Part shown: piece by piece, positions 9,689 to 14,503 of the stretch
Position numbering within the stretch: position 1 is the first letter of the stretch
How the letters are laid out: each line of letters begins with the position of its first letter
NCBI GenBank assembly: GCA_004151065.3
Contig: NWUY0300023828.1
Location: 36,040-50,542, forward strand
DNA length: 14,503 bases
Direction: 5' to 3'
From: Larix sibirica
Taxonomy: Eukaryota > Streptophyta > Pinopsida > Pinales > Pinaceae
Made by a program: the position numbers and the translations under genes
Notes under the pieces: generated by a model
The model's database searches: none
What the model was told of the DNA's origin: nothing
The model's input: only the letters and a program-made list of their open reading frames with translations

Positions 9689-9736
9689 GAGGGAGAGATA
9701 TAAGAATGGAGCAGAGGGATATCCCCACGAGTGATA

Positions 9737-9941
9737 TGTGTGTGTGTGTGTGTGTGGAGGTGGGGGGGTGATTCCCAGAACTGGCTTCCCACAAATTTAA
9801 AAAAAGAAGAGTTAAAATAAAAATAATAAATAAAACAATATTATATATTTATAAGTTGTGTGTGTGTGGGTGTGGGAGTGGGACTAGGGGATCAATTCCA
9901 GGAAACCCCTCCACACACCAATGTGTGTGTGTGTGTGTGTG
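9737..9941. repeat. Three (TG)n tracts between divergent LINEs
   Basis: Tracts of 10, 6 and 10 TG units lie at 9737-9756, 9857-9868 and 9922-9941. The first two are each followed by a G-rich run (GGAGGTGGGGGGG and GGTGTGGGAGTGGG) and then by related words (GTGATTCCCAGAACTGG and ATCAATTCCAGGAAACC). They look like a diverged duplication with a step of about 120 bases. CCACACACC at 9911-9919 could pair with the neighbouring TG tract. The stretch lies between the 5' ends of LINE A (leftward) and LINE B (rightward). Confidence 0.8.
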
Positions 9942-9963
9942 TTTGAACAAAGCACTTCAATAA

Positions 9964-10401
9964 AAAATTGAGGAGATAGAAGCAATGATTTTAGGTTCTC
10001 ATGGGAAATCTACTTCCATCCTCGATAATCCAGTGGAGAAAGGGTTCCAAATTATTGAAGGGACTACTGGGGTTATTCTAATTGTTCTTCAAATTCCTAA
10101 TCCTGATGTTTCAATTATTGAGGAGAGATCAGCTCATATCTCCATGAAAGAGGCCACAGAAATATCTCATGCCTTCCCTTCCTCATCAAGGCGATATGCT
10201 ACCCAATCGCATACAAAGGAGAGTGGTTGTCAATCTCATGTCTTAACACCGTATCAACAATTGGCTCCCACTACAATGCATGGAAGGAAATCACTCATGG
10301 AACACACTAAGTATGATACTGAAAAAGAAGTATGTGTTGGTCGTCAATCTACTATTCAAAGGGCCCTTAGAGGAGCATCCCTCACTAGGGTTAAAAAATG
10401 A
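9964..10401 (+). pseudogene. LINE B ORF1, C-terminal fragment
   Basis: The frame is open from 9964 (after TAA 9961-9963) to TGA 10399-10401; the first Met is at 9985. The product is hydrophilic, Ser/Thr/Gln/Lys-rich, and ends in a basic SLTRVKK, as ORF1 tails in plant LINEs often do. No DUF4283 or zinc knuckle is present. ORF1 identity comes from its position just before ORF2 and the ATGA overlap rather than from a motif. The intact frame may reflect relative youth or chance. Confidence 0.6.
10398..10401 (+). promoter_or_regulatory. ATGA overlap of ORF1 stop and ORF2 start (LINE B)
   Basis: ATG 10398-10400 starts the endonuclease frame (MNVLSHNM), and TGA 10399-10401 ends the ORF1 frame. This is the same four-base overlap as in LINE A and suggests coupled translation in the ancestor of both. 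Confidence 0.7.
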
Positions 10402-12271
10402 ATGTTTTATCCCACAATATGTGAGGGCTAGGGATCTCCTCCAAACAAATATCCCTAAAGCATCTGATCCATCTTCATCATCCTTCGGTTTTGTACATTC
10501 AAGTAACTATGTGCTCATCGGATTCATCATTAAAGATCTTAAAGAAGTGGTCTTTTCTCACTGTGGACTCTTCTGGGAAATTAGGAGGTCTAGCAATTGG
10601 TTGGTGTGATTCTATTGTATTACAATCCTCGGTATGTTTTCCTCATTTCATTTATGCTACAGTGTACTCTAAATCCCTAAATTTTTTGGTGAATCTACTT
10701 AATCTATATGCACCTTCACATGACTGAAAAGCCTTCTAGGAGGGACTATTTGAGAATGAACTCCGTGCACATCTACACCTTATTCTCGAAGGCGGCCTTA
10801 ACTTAACACTGTTTGAAAGAAAATCATGGCGGCATAGTGCTAGGAATGATCCATTGGTATACTTTTTCCTACACAATCTAGATAAAGATGTTGAATCAGA
10901 TGTCCTAGGGCCGACTTGGACAAATAAGTGCTTTAGCAGAGGTCTAATATGAAAATGATTAGACCAGCTTTTGCTAAGTCAGAATATCGTCATGAGTATT
11001 GATGCATATAGATCATCCATCTTAAAGGTTGGTCACTCTCACGATATGGCTATATTATTGGAATTAGCCTCACCTTCACAAAAGCCATAGATGCCTTTCA
11101 AATTCAACCCACACTAGTTGATCTATGAAGATTTTAGGAAAATAGTTTTTGATCATTGGATTCCATTTGATTCAAGCTCAAGCACACATGCCATGGTATG
11201 TTTCCAAGATAATCTAAACCGAATAAATCCACTTATAAAGGAGAGGGTTAAAAATACATTTGCAAATTCGGATAGGGCTCTTCTACAAATTAAACAACAA
11301 ATCGGTGTTAAAATGGTATTCTGTAAGGAAGGTTTTCTAACTAAGGAAATCAAGAATGAGATTGAATCCATGGAAAAGGAAAAGGATCAAATCCTGGCTT
11401 GGAATGAAGCAAATTGGTGTATGAAAAGCCGACCACTTTGGATAGTGGAAGGGGATCATAATACAACTTTATTTCATCAGCAAGCCAAAGGAAGGATCTC
11501 AATACCATATGGAACAATAGAGGTCAGGATGGGAGACAATGCATGGATTTCGAATTCATTACCATGGCAGAAAAATCACATTATAAGTCATTATTCATCA
11601 AGCCTTCGAAAGAAAATTTAAGAGATATACTGGCTTCTAAATCCTTCTTCAATCGATGGATAGTTTAAGGGGATGGAGGATCTCTCACAAATCCAGTACA
11701 AAGGACGAAGTTCAGAAGGCCCTCCTATCATTCCAACATGGAAAATATCCTAGTCTAGATGGATGGAATGTCGAATTCTACATTGGCTTTTTGGATCTCA
11801 TGGAAAAAAACTTAACAACTATGGTAGAGGAATATCAAATATCAGGTAAAATCCATCTACCATTCAATTCAACCTTTAGAGAAAATATTCCAAAAAAGGA
11901 CTCTCCTTCTGGATTTGAACATTATAGACCATTTTTTCTTTGCAACTATATATATAATCTCATCTCCAAATTTATAGCTTCATGCCTCAAGCCCTTCCTT
12001 TCAGAGCATATATCCCCACAACAGTTTGGTTTCTTGGACAACAGGAACATCCGTGATGCCATAAGTCTTGCCCAGGAAGACCTTCATTTGATCCAATCAA
12101 ATTCTCAGTCGACATATATGTTAAAAATCTATCTTTCTAATGCTTTTGATAAGGTCAACTTGATTTTCCTTTGTCTCATTCTCACACAAGTGGGTTTTCC
12201 TCCTCTCTTCATAAATGGGGTTGAAGCTTGCTACTACGGTGCATCTTATGTTGTAATTGTCAATGGGTCAT
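10398..12271 (+). pseudogene. LINE B ORF2: endonuclease and 5' half of RT
   Basis: One frame from 10398 to TAA 11619-11621 carries seven in-frame stops, each one transition away from Arg, Trp or Gln. Endonuclease: MNVLSHNM, SVLYIQVTMC (family QET, Glu lost), LVNLLNLYAPSHD, GGLNLTLFERKSWRHSARND (family GGDLN, Asp lost), DVLGPTWTN, then GHSHDMAI in place of the SDH block. The linker has LWIVEGDHNTTLFHQQAKGR. After a frameshift between 11621 and 11656, RT starts: SFQHGKYPSLDGWNVEFY, FEHYRPFFLCNYIYNLISKF, ISPQQFGFLDNRNIRDAISL, then YMLKIYLSNAFDKVN (catalytic Asp now Tyr) and ASYVVIVNGSFF. The frame then runs into the LTR. Both enzymes are inactive. Confidence 0.88.
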
Positions 12272-12505
12272 TTTTCAACGCTCAGGTTCAACACTGCATT
12301 CAAGTAAGAAGCATAAGAACACACACAAGATCAAGAAGATAAATGTGGACAAAACATTCAATCAGCTTGTTTGTTCATCTTGAAAGATATTTTATACAAT
12401 ATAGTAGGAGGTTGGGGCGGTTACACCCTCTCCAAATACTCATTAAGTGTAAGTATACATTAATTATTAGATGACTAATACAAAGGCCTAAAGGCCCCTC
12501 CAACA
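12272..12505 (-). repeat. 3' LTR (234 bp)
   Basis: On the minus strand it starts TGTTGGAGGGGCC next to the polypurine tract. It aligns base for base without gaps to 14206-14439; hand counting over 12277-12495 gives about 24 differences in 219, roughly 89% identity. Its last five bases (minus GAAAA) differ from the CAACA of the other copy, so the left border is less certain. A TATA box (TATAAAATAT, 12396-12387) and a GC-rich block (12410-12427) are shared with the other LTR. Confidence 0.82.
12387..12396 (-). promoter_or_regulatory. TATA box of 3' LTR copy
   Basis: TATAAAATAT on the minus strand, about 110 bases into the LTR, conserved in the other copy at 14330-14321. The GC-rich block GGTGTAACCGCCCCAACC just upstream (12427-12410 and 14361-14344) is identical in both copies and keeps a CpG, unlike most of the window. 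Confidence 0.5.
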
Positions 12506-12516
12506 TCTCCCCCACC
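12506..12516 (-). promoter_or_regulatory. Polypurine tract
   Basis: GGTGGGGGAGA on the minus strand lies directly before the TGTTGG start of the 3' LTR. This is the expected place and composition for the plus-strand DNA primer. It sets the element's orientation. Confidence 0.8.
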
Positions 12517-12583
12517 AACAAAACGCTTCTTTGTCTCGAAGAGATCAAGTATGCATAAAGCAGTCATGACTTGTGACTCGTCA

Positions 12584-12766
12584 GCATCCGTCTTCAATAT
12601 AAGAACAATCGATCAGACCCTCGCCCTTTAAACATCTATCCAGACTCATCTTCAATGGCTCATAACTACGGTCTTTTGACTTTGCTTTCCATACCATTTT
12701 TCCATCTTCAACTTCCGCAATCACAATCCAAGAGATGCTTTTGCATTTCAGCACCGGGGGGCTTGA
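12584..12766 (-). other. 61-codon open stretch in LTR element interior
   Basis: Between stops on the minus strand lies a frame without stops, rich in Lys, Asp and Glu (for example ISWIVIAEVEDGKMVWKAKS). The surrounding DNA is less AT-rich than the rest of the window. No family is recognised. It could be a remnant of a captured host exon, of the element's own gag, or chance. Confidence 0.25.
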
Positions 12767-12852
12767 TCAATTCATTGATCTTTGTGTCATCATATTTTCA
12801 TTAAGCTCATTTATGTGTAGTTTAAATTGTTTTATGCTTGAATGTGGTCTTT

Positions 12853-13661
12853 GTCGACTTCTTCTATCATAAGGATGCCTACAAGTTTAATATGTGGATG
12901 CTTGGTACATATTTTACTGACCATAGTCAGAGTTGACTGTTTTGAACCTGATTGACTCGACTTACAGAGTCGGCTAGAGACCAACTAGATTTACAAAATT
13001 GGAAGGATCACCTACCTCAAAAGAGACTCACGTTTCATCCCCTCCACTTAGTCACTTTAGCATTAATGACTCATCGACTCAACAAGAGACTCAAGTATCA
13101 TTACATAAAGGTTCGACTAAAAGTAAGATCCGACCACATGCTTTTTATAATGACTCGTCAACCGAAATGATATATTGACCATAGTTTCCACTTGACTATA
13201 TTTCACTATATCAACTAGAATTTACAAAAATTTCATCGACTCAAATACCCATTATCGACATCAACCAAAATACATCACGGCCATAAAGGAGAGTCAACTA
13301 ACATTAGTATCGACCAAAGGGTTTGATTTTAACTCATTGACCAATAAAGGCATGACTAGAAAATTCCATTTTTATCAATAAAAGAAATATAATATCAAAT
13401 GACGAACTATAAGTAAAAGCGAGCAATCTGCTAGTAGCCGATAAGGCACCTTCATAACGAGCTGGTCGGTCGAAGTTGATTAGCATAATTTTGGTCATCA
13501 TTGGTCGACATTTTTGGTGTCTAGCTTTTGTCTACGAACAAGAATTCCACAAAAATGCTTACAAGTCGTATCATTTGATAACCTAACTGAGTCAGCTATC
13601 GACTATATTTAAAAAAAAATTGTGATGGCACAAGTCGACGAAGTAGTAGAACAATGGTCGA
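12853..13661. repeat. TCGAC-rich degenerate repeat region
   Basis: TCGAC occurs ten times in under 800 bases (12854, 12957, 13074, 13113, 13236, 13255, 13310, 13505, 13599, 13635), with further GTCGA at 13469 and 13657. TTGAC and TCAAC, the one-step deamination products, are also frequent. Longer matches exist: TGACCATAGT at 12918 and 13176, and CAACTAGA followed by an A/T stretch at 12982 and 13212. This suggests a decayed repeat with a step of roughly 230-260 bases. It carries no readable protein and sits inside the LTR element. Confidence 0.55.
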
Positions 13662-14189
13662 TGTTAACTAATTGATGAAAAATTAATATAAATTTGGACG
13701 GCTATACCAAACAATACAACATAACTCACTTCAAATTGATGATTCAAAAGATATCCCATGAAGTTTGTTCAAAATATTACGAATCACATGATTTCCCTGG
13801 AGCACTCCCAAAATGTCTGGTGCGATATTCAGTGCGCGAAATCTTCATAATGTATATTTTAACATTTTCTTGCAGGTGGACTTATCCAGGAAGAACGTGC
13901 ATCTTAGCAATATCTTTTAGTTTTAATAGCACCTTTACTTCTCCAAAATTAAGAGGGATTCCACACAAATAGCCTCAACCACATCGTACTTTCACGAGCT
14001 TTGTAGGTAGCATATCAAACAAAGATCACATCATTTCTTTAAACTATCAATGAGTAGAACATTTCTTAAATCCACGAGCACACGAGCATCTTTAAGCTTT
14101 TCTTTGCAGGTTTCCTTCACATCTCACAGTTTCTTGTAGGTTCGAACCAATCCTCTTTTGTTGCTTTTGTCACCTAGCCAAAAGAGAAT
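13662..14189. other. LTR element interior next to PBS, no gene seen
   Basis: This would be the leader region of the minus-strand element. The plus-strand open frame at 13694-13972 has no recognisable domain and runs against the element. No gag motif is readable on the minus strand. A near repeat occurs around 14101-14150: TTTCTTGCAGGT/TTTGCAGG and TTCTTGTAGG. Confidence 0.4.
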
Positions 14190-14202
14190 GGCAATGGCGC
14201 TA
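14190..14202 (-). promoter_or_regulatory. Primer-binding site, tRNA-Asp type
   Basis: TAGCGCCATTGCC on the minus strand begins three bases after the 5' LTR. It matches TGGCGCCGTTGCC, the complement of the 3' end of plant tRNA-Asp including CCA, at 11 of 13 positions. Both differences are G-to-A, as decay would give. This primer is known from several plant LTR element families. Confidence 0.75.
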
Positions 14203-14205
14203 AAG

Positions 14206-14439
14206 TGTTGAACGCTCAGGTTCAACATTGCATTCAATCAAGAAGCATAAGAACACACACAATATCACGAAGATAGATGTGGACATAATGTTCATTCAAC
14301 TTGTTTATTCATCTTGAAAGGTATTTTATACACTATAGGAGGAGGTTGGGGCGGTTACACCCGCTCCAACTAGTCATTAAGCATGAGTATACATTAATTA
14401 TTTGATGACTAATACAAAGGAATAAAGGCCTATTGTAGA
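14206..14439 (-). repeat. 5' LTR (234 bp)
   Basis: Right-hand copy of the LTR pair. Its minus-strand end is GTTCAACA, the expected CA terminus. Its first nine minus-strand bases (TCTACAATA) have drifted from TGTTGGAGG. TATAAAATAC lies at 14330-14321, and AATAAA at 14309-14304 could be the polyadenylation signal; the other copy has AACAAA. TGTTGAAC (14206-14213) and GTTCAACA (14220-14227) form a perfect 8-bp inverted repeat at its inner edge. Confidence 0.82.
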
Positions 14440-14503
14440 AATTTCTTCCTACGGATAAAAATAAGTCATCTTGGGATCAATTAGGTCCCTAGACACCTAC
14501 CCA
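14440..14503. other. Flank of LTR element, unassigned
   Basis: The 64 bases after the 5' LTR do not resume LINE B's RT (no LRQGCPLS-like reading in any frame) and do not repeat the bases left of the element. Either the element joined two unrelated places through recombination, or another insertion lies just here. Confidence 0.35.

Larger units (their letters stand above)
3600..9700 (-). mobile_element. LINE A: near-complete dead L1-type LINE
   Basis: A non-LTR retrotransposon of about 6.1 kb on the minus strand. Reading right to left it has ORF1 with a DUF4283-like domain and zinc-knuckle remnant, then ORF2 with AP-type endonuclease, reverse transcriptase, zf-RVT and RNase H, then about 190 bases of 3' sequence. 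That order is typical of plant L1 elements carrying RNase H. Many stops and several frameshifts show it is dead. A SINE sits in its RT. The 5' border (about 9700) is inferred from the first possible ORF1 start, and the 3' border (about 3600) from the AC tract. No target-site duplication was found for the LINE itself. Confidence 0.9.
9961..12271 (+). mobile_element. LINE B: truncated dead L1-type LINE
   Basis: A second plant L1-type LINE, plus strand, head-to-head with LINE A. Only the C-terminal part of ORF1 is present; the DUF4283 domain is absent, so the copy is 5'-truncated near the (TG)10 tract. ORF2 runs through endonuclease and the fingers/palm of RT, and stops where the LTR element begins. 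RT motifs C onward, zf-RVT, any RNase H and the 3' end are absent from the window. LINE B is better preserved than LINE A: one frame holds from 10398 to 11621. Confidence 0.88.
12272..14439 (-). mobile_element. Non-autonomous LTR retrotransposon, minus orientation
   Basis: Two direct repeats of 234 bp with a constant offset of 1,934 bases flank a 1,700-base interior. Orientation comes from two signals. A purine tract GGTGGGGGAGA (minus strand, 12516-12506) directly precedes the TGTTGGAGG start of the left copy, making it the 3' LTR. A tRNA-Asp-type primer-binding site lies three bases past the CAACA end of the right copy, the 5' LTR. No gag, protease, RT or integrase is readable, so the element resembles TRIM or LARD-type non-autonomous elements. 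No matching 5-bp target duplication was seen (GTCAT on the left, AATTT on the right). Superfamily unresolved. Confidence 0.82.

Noticed and set aside
9737-9941. CRISPR-like spaced repeat
   Set aside because: The repeated part is only dinucleotide TG with unequal tract lengths and two gaps; there is no palindromic repeat unit or set of unique spacers.
10280-10609. 109-codon plus-strand frame overlapping ORF1 and the endonuclease of LINE B
   Set aside because: It is in a different frame from the endonuclease motifs (LVNLLNLYAPSHD frame) and carries no motif itself.
12952-13170. 72-codon open frame as a gene
   Set aside because: It coincides with the TCGAC-rich degenerate repeat, runs against the LTR element and shows no domain.
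13694-13972. 92-codon open frame in the LTR element
   Set aside because: It runs against the element's direction, has no domain, and its composition is like that of chance frames.

Overview
The window looks like intergenic, repeat-dominated DNA from a plant nuclear genome. The evidence is L1-type LINEs with a plant ORF1 (DUF4283 plus degenerate zinc knuckle), a zf-RVT domain and a C-terminal RNase H, together with an LTR element whose primer-binding site fits plant tRNA-Asp. The copies are old. Most in-frame stops are single C-to-T or G-to-A changes of Gln, Arg or Trp codons, as expected from decay of methylated DNA. A large-genome plant, possibly a gymnosperm, would fit, but the sequence does not fix the species. 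I see no intact gene, tRNA, rRNA or CRISPR array.

Layout. 1-664: a decayed reading frame with a Lys/Glu/Gln-rich coiled coil, family unrecognised. 665-3060: AT-rich sequence without recognisable genes, containing short tandem duplications (2193-2243, 2911-2974) and a small hairpin/direct-repeat cluster (1775-1950). 3063-3480: a diverged tandem array with a unit of about 120 bp. 3581-3599: an (AC)n run. About 3600-9700, minus strand: a nearly complete dead LINE (LINE A) with ORF1, endonuclease, reverse transcriptase, zf-RVT and RNase H. A roughly 102-bp tRNA-like SINE with 18-bp flanking direct repeats is inserted in its RT. 9737-9941: three (TG)n tracts between two divergent LINEs. 9961-12271, plus strand: a second LINE (LINE B), 5'-truncated in ORF1 and cut off inside RT. 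12272-14439, minus strand: a non-autonomous LTR retrotransposon with two 234-bp LTRs (about 89% identical by hand count), a polypurine tract, a tRNA-Asp-type primer-binding site and about 1.7 kb of interior without recognisable retroelement proteins.

How the parts relate. The window is a nest of retroelements: SINE inside LINE A, and an LTR element abutting and ending LINE B. In both LINEs, ORF1 stop and ORF2 start share the four bases ATGA, which suggests coupled translation in the ancestral elements. The least explained parts are the TCGAC-rich interior of the LTR element, the 120-bp array and the coiled-coil pseudogene at the left edge. Everything comes from reading the sequence by eye; no database search was run.
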